64,000 bases of DNA from an uncultured Alphaproteobacteria bacterium (GCA_944390275.1 CALXPL010000001.1:496001-560000); one strand, 5' to 3'; positions 1 to 9,995 are shown, counted from the first letter of the stretch. Translations and numbers: made by a program. The notes: generated by a model from the sequence alone, not told the origin.

Positions 1-1
1 A

Positions 2-1066
2 TGTGCCTTTTTTGCTTTGTTGTTTGTTCCCATGCTGAAAATTAATCCGGCGGATAAATCGCTTCAGGAAAATCGAATGTTGGCAAAATATCCTGCTTTG
101 TTTGTGTCTAACGGGCTTAATCTTAAGTTTGGTTCGCTTTTTGAAAAATGGTTTAATGATCGTTTTTGGGGAAGAGAGTGGCTCATAGATTTAAATACGT
201 TTATTATATCAAAATTTAATGGCTTACAAGGAAATGAGAAAGTTTTAGTTGGTAGAGATGGGTGGTTATTTTATAAAGCTGATAATGGGATTAATAATTA
301 TAGAAACATTGATTTGTTTACAGAAGAAGAACTTAAAAAAATTGCTAAATATTTATCGGATATTGATGGTTGGAGTAAAAAGAATGGTAAAAAATTTTAT
401 TATATGATTTGTCCTGACAAAAATAAAATATATGGAGAATATTTTGCTAATGTTCATAAAGATAATCCTGATACAAAAAGCAGAGCTTTTCAATTAATTT
501 CTTATTTGAAACGTTATACGCAGGTTTCTGTTATATATCCGTACGATGTTCTTATAAAAAATAAAAATAAAACATTATTGTATTGGAAAAATGACACTCA
601 TTGGACTGAATTGGGTGGATATTATGGGTATGTAACTTTAATGAAAGAAATTAATACGACGTTTAGTGTTGATATTAAAAAATATGATAAATTAGTTTCA
701 AGGTATTATCCTAAGGGGGATTTGAACAAAATGTATCCTATATTTCCTGAAGATATTTCAACAAAATATTTAGTGCCTAATTTTATTGATACAGCAAAAT
801 GTGATAGTAATTATAGAGATAGAAAAGATACAAGGTGTTATAATCATGAAGGTACAAAAAAAATTGTTTTGTTTCGTGATTCTTTTACATCGCGAATGGC
901 GCCGTATTTGAATAGTACTTTTAGAGAAGTTTTTTATTTTTGGCGTTATGATATACACGAATCAGATTTACCTTTTTTGAAAGAACACTCGGATGTTATA
1001 GTTTTAGCTCATGTCGAGCGTTTTATTGTTAAGCTCAAATCTTTGAATTTTCCAGCAAAGGATTAA
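2..1066 (+). CDS. AlgX/AlgJ-like SGNH-fold protein of exopolysaccharide O-acetylation, 5' end cut by window
   Basis: The reading frame is open to the left edge, so the start lies outside the window. The visible N-terminus is the end of a hydrophobic segment followed by a periplasmic chain. The motif NDTHWTELGGYYGY (about nt 587-628) matches the DxxHW-type motif of the AlgX/AlgJ/DHHW family, and FRDSFTSRM (nt 871-897) is the likely nucleophile Ser block of an SGNH esterase fold. Family members move acetyl groups onto secreted polysaccharides in the periplasm, supplied by an AlgI-type membrane protein. The next gene is exactly that partner, 3 nt downstream, so the two almost certainly form an operon. 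The target polymer cannot be told from this window. Confidence 0.75.
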   Translation, partial: CAFFALLFVPMLKINPADKSLQENRMLAKYPALFVSNGLNLKFGSLFEKWFNDRFWGREWLIDLNTFIISKFNGLQGNEKVLVGRDGWLFYKADNGINNYRNIDLFTEEELKKIAKYLSDIDGWSKKNGKKFYYMICPDKNKIYGEYFANVHKDNPDTKSRAFQLISYLKRYTQVSVIYPYDVLIKNKNKTLLYWKNDTHWTELGGYYGYVTLMKEINTTFSVDIKKYDKLVSRYYPKGDLNKMYPIFPEDISTKYLVPNFIDTAKCDSNYRDRKDTRCYNHEGTKKIVLFRDSFTSRMAPYLNSTFREVFYFWRYDIHESDLPFLKEHSDVIVLAHVERFIVKLKSLNFPAKD

Positions 1067-1069
1067 AAT

Positions 1070-2476
1070 ATGTTATTTTCTTCTATGACATTTGTTTTTT
1101 TGTTTATGCCGATTGTGTGCGGTCTTTATCTTTTGGCTCGTAAAGAAATCCGTAATTATCTGCTTTTGATTGCCAGCGTCCTTTTCTATGCTTGGGGAGA
1201 ACCGAGTTATCTCGCTATTATGATTTTGACGATATTGGTTAATTATATCGGTGCTAATTATATTTATCGCAGTCATAATGAAAAACATCGTAAACAGATT
1301 CTGTGTCTTTCTCTTTTGCTTAATCTGGCGTTCCTTTTTTATTTCAAATATTTTAATTTTGTGATTGATAATCTTAATGATGTTTTTCATTTAAATGCTC
1401 ATTTTATTGATGTGATTATGCCTATCGGCATTTCTTTTTACACATTTCAAGCAATGTCTTATTTGATTGATGTTTATCGTCGTGAAGTGCCTGCGCAAAG
1501 AGATATTTATAAATTAGCCCTTTATATTACTCTTTTCCCTCAGCTTGTTGCCGGTCCGATTGTGAAATATCATGATGTTGAGAAACAAATTGATAATCGT
1601 TCGGTTACTTTTGATAAAGTTGCTTTAGGTGTTAAACGCTTTATCATCGGTTTAGCGAAAAAAATGCTCATCGCTAATACTTTGGGAGCAGTTGCCGATA
1701 AAATTTTTGCTTTACCCGTTGAGCAATTTGATACCTTTACGGCATGGTTGGGCGCAATTGCTTATTCTTTACAACTTTATTATGATTTTAGCGGTTATTC
1801 GGATATGGCTATCGGTTTGGGAATGATTTTTGGTTTTCGTTTTTTAGAAAACTTTAATTATCCATATATTTCTAAATCAATAACCGAATTTTGGCGGCGA
1901 TGGCATATTTCTTTATCAACTTGGTTTAAAGAATATTTGTATATTCCTTTGGGTGGAAATCGTGTTTCTCCAAAACGTACTTATTTTAATCTTTTTGTTG
2001 TTTTTCTGGCTACCGGTTTTTGGCACGGAGCAAGTTGGAATTTTATTTTTTGGGGATTGTGGCATGGACTCTTTATTATTATTGAAAAAATCACCGGTTG
2101 GCATAAAAAAACAGGTGGAGTTTGGCTGTCTGTGATTCAACATTTTTATGCAATTATGGTTTTTGTGCTTGGATGGGTTATGTTTCGTGCCGATACAATG
2201 TCTTATGCTTGGCGTTATTTAGCCAATATGTTTGGTTTTATTCCAGCTCATTCTCTGACTTATGAACTTCCTTACTATATTGATAATTTAGAAATTATTG
2301 TTTTTGTTATCGCTCTTTTATGTTCTTTACCGATATTTAAAAATATGTTGTTCCTTGATTACAAACGGAAGGTATTAAGAAGTTTGGTTAATATTTGGCT
2401 TATTATCTTGTTCTTGTTGTCTTCAGCGACAATTGCGGCTTCAACATATAATCCGTTTATTTATTTTCGTTTTTGA
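1070..2476 (+). CDS. MBOAT family O-acyltransferase, AlgI type
   Basis: A 468-aa polytopic membrane protein with the core signatures of AlgI/DltB-like membrane-bound O-acyltransferases: the WRRWHISLSTWFKEYLYIPL block (about nt 1891-1950) and WHGASWNFIFWG, whose His is the expected catalytic residue, near nt 2022. The family passes an acyl (usually acetyl) group across the inner membrane to a periplasmic transferase that modifies a polysaccharide. It starts 3 nt after the AlgX-like gene, so translation is probably coupled. Length is normal for the family. Whether the product is alginate-like or another polymer is unknown. Confidence 0.88.
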   Translation: MLFSSMTFVFLFMPIVCGLYLLARKEIRNYLLLIASVLFYAWGEPSYLAIMILTILVNYIGANYIYRSHNEKHRKQILCLSLLLNLAFLFYFKYFNFVIDNLNDVFHLNAHFIDVIMPIGISFYTFQAMSYLIDVYRREVPAQRDIYKLALYITLFPQLVAGPIVKYHDVEKQIDNRSVTFDKVALGVKRFIIGLAKKMLIANTLGAVADKIFALPVEQFDTFTAWLGAIAYSLQLYYDFSGYSDMAIGLGMIFGFRFLENFNYPYISKSITEFWRRWHISLSTWFKEYLYIPLGGNRVSPKRTYFNLFVVFLATGFWHGASWNFIFWGLWHGLFIIIEKITGWHKKTGGVWLSVIQHFYAIMVFVLGWVMFRADTMSYAWRYLANMFGFIPAHSLTYELPYYIDNLEIIVFVIALLCSLPIFKNMLFLDYKRKVLRSLVNIWLIILFLLSSATIAASTYNPFIYFRF

Positions 2477-2552
2477 TTATATTTGTTCTTTTTTAATTGT
2501 TTTTTAGGCTTCTTGGTGTAGCCTGTTATTAGGTTATGAAGGAGACTGAGCG

Positions 2553-3212
2553 ATGTTGTTTGCTTTGTATGGTTTTATTTGGGGGGCTTTTATTCCTTAT
2601 TTGGCTCGGCGGTTTGCTAAATTTATGCCTGCAACTTTAGCTTATGCTCTTTTCGATGTTTGCCATTTTCGTTTTGTTTGGAAAAAAACTTCTCATCAAA
2701 AATTTGCTTTGCTTTTGCGTCGTTTAAGATGGCGCAGCTTTTTGTATGCCTTGCTTACGGCTGCTTTGTTTTTTTGGGTTTCTTTTAATCCAACCTTTTC
2801 TCATTGGTATTTGATTTTTATTGCTGCTTCTCTTTTGTTGGCAGAAATTGATTATCGTATTTTAATTCTTCCCGATATTGTTACTGTCCCATTGCTTCTT
2901 ATGGCTTTTTTAGCTTCTTGTCTGAGTCCCGCTTTCCTTTTACCTTTTGAAGTGGCTATTGGAGCAGCCGTGGGCTATGTTTTACCGACTCTGGCATCTT
3001 TATTTTTTGTTTGGAAGCATAAAGATGTGTTTGGTGGTGGAGATATTAAATATTTATCTGTTATCGGAGCTTGGCTCGGTTTGGAAAATTTATTGCATGT
3101 TATTTTATTTGCTTGTATTATTTTTGCAATTTATGCCGTAATCTTTCGTAAACGCGTCGGTGCTTTTGGACCGGCTTTGGTTGCCGCATCGCTTGTCGTT
3201 TTGTTGTTTTAG
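2553..3212 (+). CDS. Prepilin peptidase (A24 aspartic protease family)
   Basis: A 219-aa membrane protein with the two catalytic Asp motifs of type IV leader peptidases: LAEIDYRILILPD in the middle and FGGGDIK towards the C-terminus. These cleave the leader of type IV pilins or pseudopilins at the cytoplasmic face of the inner membrane. The N-terminal stretch resembles the family's cytoplasmic domain but lacks the CxxC pairs that bind zinc in many members, and it is short, so N-methylation may be lost or done differently. A good Shine-Dalgarno (GAAGGAG) precedes the ATG. No pilin gene lies in the window. The channel gene follows after 11 nt. Confidence 0.8.
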   Translation: MLFALYGFIWGAFIPYLARRFAKFMPATLAYALFDVCHFRFVWKKTSHQKFALLLRRLRWRSFLYALLTAALFFWVSFNPTFSHWYLIFIAASLLLAEIDYRILILPDIVTVPLLLMAFLASCLSPAFLLPFEVAIGAAVGYVLPTLASLFFVWKHKDVFGGGDIKYLSVIGAWLGLENLLHVILFACIIFAIYAVIFRKRVGAFGPALVAASLVVLLF

Positions 3213-3223
3213 AGGATTTTGTT

Positions 3224-3958
3224 ATGGATTTGAATTTGAAACTCAAAAAAACTGTTTCTCAAGATAAAAGAAAAGTCAAAAAATTAGTCGAAGGACGAAC
3301 TTTTGATTTGATGATTATGTCTTTAATCCTTTTTGATGCCGTTATTATGGGGTTAATGACAACGTCTTTGTTCGGACCTTATGCTTGGGTATTGTTTATT
3401 CTTGATAAGTTATGTTTGGCTATCTTCATTGCTGAAATGGTTATGAAAATTTGGGCTTATGGGAAAAACTTTTTTCAAAAGGGGTGGAATGTTTTTGATT
3501 TTACCGTAGTTGCGCTTTCGGCTGTTCCCAGTATTAGCTTTTTTGTCGTGTTGCGTACTTTTCGTCTGTTCTTAATGTTACGCTATATCAATCGCTTTAA
3601 ACGTTTGCGGCAGGTCATTTCTGTCTTTATTGAACTGTTTCCGTGTTTTGTTGCCATGTTAGTTATTTTAGCGATTTTCTTATATGTTTTTGCGATTATG
3701 TCTGTTTGCTTGTTTGGCGATGCTTATGTCGAATTTGAAACTTTTCCGAAAGCTCTTTTCACTTTGCTCCAACTCTTTACTCTTGATGGTTGGGCGGTTA
3801 GTATTGCAAGACCGGTAATGGTCGAGTTCCCTTATGCTTGGATTTTCTTCTTGGCCTTTATTGTCTTCTCTTTCTTATTAATCATAAGTTTTATTATGAG
3901 TGCTTTTACGGAAATCTTAAGAAAACTTCTTGGTGTATCCCCGCGTTTTAAATTGTAA
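3224..3958 (+). CDS. Single-domain voltage-gated cation channel, BacNav-like
   Basis: A 244-aa protein with six predicted membrane helices. The S4 region has arginines in VLRTFRLFLMLRYINRFKR, where the third gating position holds Leu instead of Arg. The pore region TLDGWAVSIARPV aligns with the TLESWS filter of bacterial sodium channels, and the following PYAWIFF also matches those channels. The filter Glu is Asp and the next residue Gly, which could alter Na+/Ca2+ choice (inference). The C-terminus stops about 20 residues after S6, so the coiled-coil neck of NaChBac/NavAb is missing. It sits 11 nt after the prepilin peptidase; functional linkage is unclear. Confidence 0.8.
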   Translation: MDLNLKLKKTVSQDKRKVKKLVEGRTFDLMIMSLILFDAVIMGLMTTSLFGPYAWVLFILDKLCLAIFIAEMVMKIWAYGKNFFQKGWNVFDFTVVALSAVPSISFFVVLRTFRLFLMLRYINRFKRLRQVISVFIELFPCFVAMLVILAIFLYVFAIMSVCLFGDAYVEFETFPKALFTLLQLFTLDGWAVSIARPVMVEFPYAWIFFLAFIVFSFLLIISFIMSAFTEILRKLLGVSPRFKL

Positions 3959-3987
3959 TTTATTTTTTACTTTTTTTATTTAGACAT

Positions 3988-4033
3988 CTTGATTTACGTA
4001 TTTTTAATTCCTAACTATCCTGTTAGGAATTAA
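3988..4033 (+). promoter_or_regulatory. Probable groESL promoter overlapped by a 12-bp inverted repeat
   Basis: Perfect 12-bp arms at 4004-4015 and 4022-4033 are separated by 6 nt. A possible -35 (CTTGAT, 3988-3993) and a weak -10 within 4012-4018 place the repeat over the -10/start region, where a repressor would sit. It is not CIRCE (no TTAGCACTC arms). It has no T-tract and is AT-rich, so it does not look like a terminator for the upstream channel gene. Confidence 0.5.
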
Positions 4034-4056
4034 TTTTATTAAGGAGTTAATCAAAA

Positions 4057-6026
<1,970 letters not shown>

Positions 6027-6045
6027 TCCTGATATTATTCTTTGT

Positions 6046-6074
6046 AAAGGGTTGCTTTGGCAACCCTTTTTTTG
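6046..6074 (+). terminator. Rho-independent terminator after groEL
   Basis: Stem GGGTTGC (6049-6055) and GCAACCC (6060-6066) with a 4-nt loop, followed by a run of T. It closes the groESL unit. Confidence 0.9.
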
Positions 6075-6130
6075 TTAATGAACTTGTTATTTTTTCAGAA
6101 TAGATTATATTTTTCGCAGGAGGTTTTGTG

Positions 6131-6631
6131 ATGCCGCTTATACATGTTTGTGATAAAATGCAGAAAGATTACTGCTATGAATTATCTGCTGAAATGGGAA
6201 AAGATTTTGCACCGGATTTTACTCCCGAACTTTCACCCAAACAAATGTTAGAAATGGGCGTGTTTGAGGGACATTATTTAACTGATTGTCAGCAGGAATT
6301 TCCGAAGGATTGGTTTGTTCATGCCTTATTAAATGAAAAAAAGGCTGATGTTTCTCTTAATTATTTTCGGGTTAAATCACGTCTCTCTCTTAATGAATGG
6401 CAGTCAAAAGGATGGATAATCGGTCCTGATGTCCGTGGTTGGTTTCAATGGTATTGTCGTTATTACATGGGACGAAGAATTCCTGATATTGATATAATAC
6501 AAATTAAACGTTGGAAGTCATTTAAACGTCATAAAGCGCAAATTTTGAAAAATTGCATGATAGGAGATTTAAATTGTCGTCCTCGGCAGAGACAAGCCTT
6601 GTTGCAATGGGCTTATAATCCTCTTTTTTAA
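6131..6631 (+). CDS. Conserved hypothetical protein
   Basis: A 166-167 aa soluble protein; the frame has two adjacent ATGs and I take the second, after GCAGGAGG. It holds PELSPKQMLEMGVFEGHYL, then TDCQQEFPKDWF, a Trp/Tyr-rich centre (GWFQWYCRYYMGRRIPD) and a basic end. I recognise it as a conserved hypothetical type seen in proteobacteria, with no function that I can support. No signal peptide or membrane helix is visible. It lies between groEL and a GtrA gene that begins 2 nt later, so the last two may be co-transcribed. Confidence 0.6.
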   Translation: MPLIHVCDKMQKDYCYELSAEMGKDFAPDFTPELSPKQMLEMGVFEGHYLTDCQQEFPKDWFVHALLNEKKADVSLNYFRVKSRLSLNEWQSKGWIIGPDVRGWFQWYCRYYMGRRIPDIDIIQIKRWKSFKRHKAQILKNCMIGDLNCRPRQRQALLQWAYNPLF

Positions 6632-6633
6632 TT

Positions 6634-7155
6634 ATGAAGGAAATGATTATGTTATGGGATAAAATTTCAGAAAAAATAAGGTTCTTTTTTGTAAAAGAAA
6701 AAAATTTGATTGATCATTGGTTTGATTTTGATGAGCGTCTGCGTTTTGGATTTTTAGCATCTGTAAATATGTTGTTTCGTTATTTTTTATTTGTGGTGTT
6801 AGGAATTGTATTTTCAACATTACATTATCAGATTATTTTGTTAATTATGTGGCTTCTTTCTTCTCTTGTGGCCTTTTATTCTTATAAAGTTTTGGTTTTT
6901 CAATCAGAAGGAAGTCATGTTCGTGAATATATGAAATGCCTTTTGATTTGGGCTTTAAGTTATGTGATAAATGCAGCTGTTTTAAACATTCTTGTTGAAA
7001 AATTGTTTTGGAATGTTTATTTTGCGCAAGTTATTGCAATCGGTTTCTTGTTTATCATCAATTATTTGCTCTTTAAGCATTTTGCTTTTAAACAGGAAAT
7101 AGTGATGACGCGTTGGGAGAAATTTTTATCTTTGTTTGATGTTTTGGGTAAATAA
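6634..7155 (+). CDS. GtrA family membrane protein
   Basis: A 173-aa protein with four hydrophobic helices between about residues 40 and 155 and the typical GtrA elements: RFGFLASVN before helix 1 and YKVLVFQSEG after helix 2, with a similar helix pair ending KHFAFK. GtrA proteins are thought to help move lipid-linked sugars across the inner membrane, or to partner with polyprenyl-phosphate glycosyltransferases. The N-terminal 40 residues are an added amphipathic stretch. It follows the hypothetical gene by 2 nt. No glycosyltransferase partner is nearby, so its substrate is unknown. Confidence 0.75.
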   Translation: MKEMIMLWDKISEKIRFFFVKEKNLIDHWFDFDERLRFGFLASVNMLFRYFLFVVLGIVFSTLHYQIILLIMWLLSSLVAFYSYKVLVFQSEGSHVREYMKCLLIWALSYVINAAVLNILVEKLFWNVYFAQVIAIGFLFIINYLLFKHFAFKQEIVMTRWEKFLSLFDVLGK

Positions 7156-7178
7156 AAAGCAAATTTTTCATTTTGTGC

Positions 7179-7207
7179 TTGTCAATTTGAAAAAAAAATT
7201 CTATTAA
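7179..7207 (+). promoter_or_regulatory. tRNA-Ser promoter
   Basis: TTGTCA (7179-7184) and TATTAA (7202-7207) are separated by exactly 17 bp and end 13 bp before the tRNA 5' end, as expected for a stable RNA promoter. Confidence 0.65.
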
Positions 7208-7220
7208 CAATATGTTGACT

Positions 7221-7310
7221 GGAGAGATGGCAGAGTGGTCGAATGCGGTTGACTCGAAATCAATTGTGCGTGTAAGCGTACCGGGGGTTCAAATCCCTCT
7301 CTCTCCGCCA
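7221..7310 (+). tRNA. tRNA-Ser (anticodon CGA)
   Basis: A 90-nt class II tRNA. Acceptor GGAGAGA pairs with TCTCTCC, the anticodon loop CTCGAAA gives anticodon CGA, a long variable arm precedes the T-arm GGTTCAAATCC, and CCA is encoded. It reads UCG serine codons. Its last bases are copied again at 7525-7543 (see the repeat feature). Confidence 0.97.
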
Positions 7311-7543
7311 GTTTATTTGAAAGGACGCTTGAAAATAGCGTCTTTTTTTGTATCTACGGAGAAGCCGTTTCAAACTACGCACAGCTTGTTTTCAACGGAC
7401 GGGATTATCCGCTTGGGCATCTAGGCTTGCTTTGGATATTCTTCAATATATTCAAGCGCGCCAAGATGTTCCCAAGAGCTTGCAGACAAAAATGCCATAT
7501 TAAAGGCATTTTTGCTTAGCGCTTCCTCTCTCTCCGCCAGTTT
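7296..7543 (+). repeat. 19-bp direct repeat of the tRNA-Ser 3' end (attL/attR-like scar)
   Basis: The 19 bases at 7296-7314 (end of tRNA-Ser plus 4 nt) recur exactly at 7525-7543. Both copies are followed by their own Rho-independent terminator (7324-7349 and 7549-7571). This is the arrangement left when an element integrates into a tRNA 3' end and restores the gene. Only about 210 bp now lie between the copies and they contain no integrase, so this is read as a remnant. On the minus strand the interval holds a short open frame of about 40 codons ending at 7431 (ending ALEYIEEYPKQA), which I cannot identify. Confidence 0.65.
7324..7349 (+). terminator. Terminator after tRNA-Ser
   Basis: Stem GACGCT (7324-7329) and AGCGTC (7337-7342) with a 7-nt loop, then seven T. 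Confidence 0.8.
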
Positions 7544-7548
7544 GAAGC

Positions 7549-7571
7549 CCTGCACTATGCAGGTTTTTTTT
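7549..7571 (+). terminator. Terminator after the second tRNA-Ser 3' copy
   Basis: Stem CCTGCA (7549-7554) and TGCAGG (7558-7563) with a CTA loop, then a run of T. It probably was the native terminator of the tRNA gene before integration. Confidence 0.7.
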
Positions 7572-7666
7572 GTATGCATATGTGATATAAGACCAATTTA
7601 ATTTGATTATTACGATATAGAATATGAAGAAATTTTTTAATTATTAAAAAAAATGAAATTTTATGC

Positions 7667-7695
7667 TTGCATTTATTTTTTTTTATGTTAAATAT
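7667..7695 (+). promoter_or_regulatory. tRNA-Gly promoter
   Basis: TTGCAT (7667-7672) is followed 16-17 bp later by TAAATAT (7689-7695), about 19 bp before the tRNA. Confidence 0.5.
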
Positions 7696-7713
7696 TCTTT
7701 TGTTCTACTTGAT

Positions 7714-7788
7714 GCGGGTATAGCTCAGGGGTAGAGCGCAACCTTGCCAAGGTTGATGTCGTGGGTTCAAATCCCATTGCCCGCTCCA
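7714..7788 (+). tRNA. tRNA-Gly (anticodon GCC)
   Basis: A 75-nt cloverleaf: acceptor GCGGGTA with TGCCCGC, anticodon loop TTGCCAA giving GCC, T-arm GGTTCAAATCC, and encoded CCA. It reads GGC and GGU codons. Confidence 0.97.
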
Positions 7789-7795
7789 ATTTAAT

Positions 7796-7820
7796 AACCT
7801 TGCTTGCGCAAGGTTTTTTT
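7796..7820 (+). terminator. Terminator after tRNA-Gly
   Basis: Stem AACCTTGC (7796-7803) and GCAAGGTT (7808-7815), 4-nt loop, then T-run. Confidence 0.85.
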
Positions 7821-7915
7821 GTACCTGCTTTATTGTTTTTCCTCTCCCTCTTTAAAAATCTTTTTTCATAAATATATCTTTTATGTCAGTATTTTTATTT
7901 GAAAAGGTTAATCTT

Positions 7916-9163
7916 ATGAATATCTCACGTTTTTTGTCTTTGTCTTTGCTTTTAGCAAGTTCGTTCATTTCTTTGCCTTCGCTTCTTTATGCCGCTCAGA
8001 ATCCTGATGACTCCAATGTAAAATCTGCTAAAAGTGCAAAACAACGAATCGCTGCAAATCAGCAACGTCGTAATTTTGAATTCTCTGATTTAGGAAATGA
8101 TTATTCTGATTTTAAAAATATGCTGAATAATCGTTATGGAATCGATTATTCTATTGATATTTCTTATATGCCTCAATGGGGCGCTCCCAGCGGAAAACAT
8201 AATGCAAACCAGACGATTATTTATCCGAGTCTTACTTGGACGATGTTTAATAATGAGTATGGAACCGGATCTCTTAATATGGCTTATAATATTGTTCGTT
8301 ATGGCAATTCCAGTGCTTCTTCTTTAGGAAATCGGCTTGGTGTCGTTACCGGTATTAACGATTATACATCTCGTTCAAATTCTTTTGATGAATTGTATTA
8401 TTCTTATACCTTAGGCGGAAAATGGAGTTGGTTGACTGTTGCTCTCGGTCAATTTCCTCTTTATAATTTTGATGGAACAACTTATGATTCTAATCAACAA
8501 GTGAATTTTATTAATGAAACTTTATCTCAAAATGCAAGCTCTACTTATTCAACAGCCGGTATCGGTTCTTATGTTCAAATTAATCCTAATCAAAACTGGT
8601 CTTTTGCTCTCGGAGCTCAAGATGCTACAAATGTTGAAGGTGTTTCTGTTCGTACAAATGATTTGAATGAAGCTCATTATACAACTTTTGCATCAATTTC
8701 TTATTCTCCGACCATTGAAGGACTTGGGCAAGGTCAGTATTCTCTTTTAGTTTATAATCAGCCTTGGGTGGAAGAGCAAAAAGAAACAACAAACGGCTGG
8801 TCTTTAAATCTTTCGCAAGATATTGGTGAAAAATTATCTTTATTTGCACGTATGAACGGTTCTTCGGGGAATGTGGCTGAAATTAACCAGTCCTATGTCT
8901 TTGGAGGGGTTTATAATAATCCTTTAGATCGTAATCCTCTGGATCAGATTGGTTTGGCTTATGCCTATAATAAAATTAATGAAGATGCTGTTGGGCAAAA
9001 TTTAGAAAATTCCGCAGAACAGGTTGTTGAAACCTATTGGGCTTGGGGAATTTCAAAATGGATGACTATTACTCCGGGATATCAGTTATTAATTAATCCA
9101 GCTCTAAATGCGAAGTCAGATTTAGCAAGCGTCTTTTCTTTGCGTATGACGGTATTTTTCTAA
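7916..9163 (+). CDS. Outer-membrane porin, OprB-like
   Basis: A 415-aa precursor. I place the start at the ATG at 7916, which gives a clean Sec signal peptide (hydrophobic run SLSLLLASSFISLPSLLYA, then AQN) behind GAAAAGG; an ATG 33 nt upstream would put charged residues before it. The mature part alternates polar and aromatic residues as in a beta barrel and ends in SLRMTVFF, a classic C-terminal Phe for BAM recognition. The order and motifs (LGQFPLYNFDG, then the repeated aromatic strands) resemble carbohydrate porins of the OprB type. Substrate is inferred only. It is a single-gene unit between tRNA-Gly and a convergent DUF486 gene. Confidence 0.7.
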   Translation: MNISRFLSLSLLLASSFISLPSLLYAAQNPDDSNVKSAKSAKQRIAANQQRRNFEFSDLGNDYSDFKNMLNNRYGIDYSIDISYMPQWGAPSGKHNANQTIIYPSLTWTMFNNEYGTGSLNMAYNIVRYGNSSASSLGNRLGVVTGINDYTSRSNSFDELYYSYTLGGKWSWLTVALGQFPLYNFDGTTYDSNQQVNFINETLSQNASSTYSTAGIGSYVQINPNQNWSFALGAQDATNVEGVSVRTNDLNEAHYTTFASISYSPTIEGLGQGQYSLLVYNQPWVEEQKETTNGWSLNLSQDIGEKLSLFARMNGSSGNVAEINQSYVFGGVYNNPLDRNPLDQIGLAYAYNKINEDAVGQNLENSAEQVVETYWAWGISKWMTITPGYQLLINPALNAKSDLASVFSLRMTVFF

Positions 9164-9179
9164 TCCTTTGTTCTTAACA

Positions 9180-9214
9180 AAAGCCCTTTCTTACAAGAAG
9201 AAAGGGCTGGTTTT
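9180..9214. terminator. Shared terminator between porin and DUF486 genes
   Basis: AGCCCTTTCTT (9182-9192) pairs with AAGAAAGGGCT (9198-9208) around a short loop, followed by T on the plus strand and A-rich sequence on the other side. It can serve both convergent genes. Confidence 0.75.
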
Positions 9215-9555
9215 TAATCCCATTTCTTAAATACAAAAAATACAGCAAGCAAGATAAGAATAAAACCAACAATATAGTTCCATTTTAATTCTTCTTTTAA
9301 ATAGAAAATTGAGAAAATGGAAAAAACGCAAGTAGTAATTGCTTCTTGCATAATTTTTAATTGTGGTGTGTCAAAATAATTGTGTCCAATTCGGTTGGCG
9401 GGAACTTGAAAGCAATATTCAAAAAAGGCTATTCCCCAACTGGCAAGAATTACAACCCACAATGCCGTGGATTTAAATTTGAGATGTCCATACCACGCAA
9501 AAGTCATAAAAATGTTGGATATGAGGAGTAAAATTACCGGATATAAACTTTTCAT
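9214..9555 (-). CDS. DMT-superfamily membrane protein, DUF486
   Basis: A 113-aa protein with four hydrophobic helices. It carries the DUF486 signature around FFEYCFQVPANRIGH and a LKIMQEAITTCVF helix. DUF486 belongs to the drug/metabolite transporter superfamily; substrates are not known. Its start overlaps the stop of the MerR gene by 4 nt (9552-9555), so the two form one operon and the regulator may control it as well as the divergent genes. Confidence 0.85.
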   Translation of the reverse strand: MKSLYPVILLLISNIFMTFAWYGHLKFKSTALWVVILASWGIAFFEYCFQVPANRIGHNYFDTPQLKIMQEAITTCVFSIFSIFYLKEELKWNYIVGFILILLAVFFVFKKWD

Positions 9556-9995
9556 TTTTGTATCTTTTTCATATTAAAAAGTCGGTGTTTTTCTTTTTGT
9601 AGTTCTTTATTATTTTCTGCTTTTTCAAGACTTCCTTGTTTTACAGCTTCCTGATAGAGATTTATTTTATAATCTATTTTTTCAAGATGTTTTTGAAGTT
9701 CTTTGATTTGTTGTTTCAAATAAATTTTTTGGTTTTGAAACATATTGAGACGTTTGGAAAGTGTGGTATCTCCTTCTTGGTACCAGTCAATGTATTGTTT
9801 GATACCTTTTAACGGCATGCCGGTTGCTTTTAAACATTCAATCATGCTTAACCAACCCAAATCATTTTCAGAAAATACGCGGATTCCTGCACTGTTTTTT
9901 TGAACAAAGGGAAGTAGCCCTTCTTTTTCATAATAACGCAGTGTATGTGTTGTTAAACCGGTCTTTTGTGAAATTTTTCCTATCGTGTATCTCAT
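9552..9995 (-). CDS. MerR-family regulator, AdhR/NmlR-like
   Basis: A 147-aa protein with a MerR winged HTH (YTIGKISQKTGLTTHTLRYY, residues 3-22), the wing around GIRVFSENDL, and a C-terminal dimer coiled coil. A single Cys at residue 54 in IECLKATGMPL matches the redox/aldehyde-sensing Cys of the AdhR/NmlR branch rather than metal-sensing MerRs, which need C-terminal cysteines. It is divergent from a DXS-like gene whose promoter has the 19-bp spacer and dyad typical of MerR activation (10057-10087). Likely signal: reactive aldehyde or other electrophile (inference). Confidence 0.8.
   Translation of the reverse strand: MRYTIGKISQKTGLTTHTLRYYEKEGLLPFVQKNSAGIRVFSENDLGWLSMIECLKATGMPLKGIKQYIDWYQEGDTTLSKRLNMFQNQKIYLKQQIKELQKHLEKIDYKINLYQEAVKQGSLEKAENNKELQKEKHRLFNMKKIQK

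Noticed and set aside
4004..4033. CIRCE element at groESL
   Set aside because: Arms do not match TTAGCACTC/GAGTGCTAA.
7212..7424. Open frame of 70 codons over tRNA-Ser (MAEWSNAVDSKSIVRV...)
   Set aside because: It is the well-known false translation of a tRNA-Ser gene; the tRNA explains the sequence.
9214..9555. Small multidrug-resistance pump
   Set aside because: The sequence fits DUF486 better than SMR proteins; the conserved Glu of SMR helix 1 is absent.
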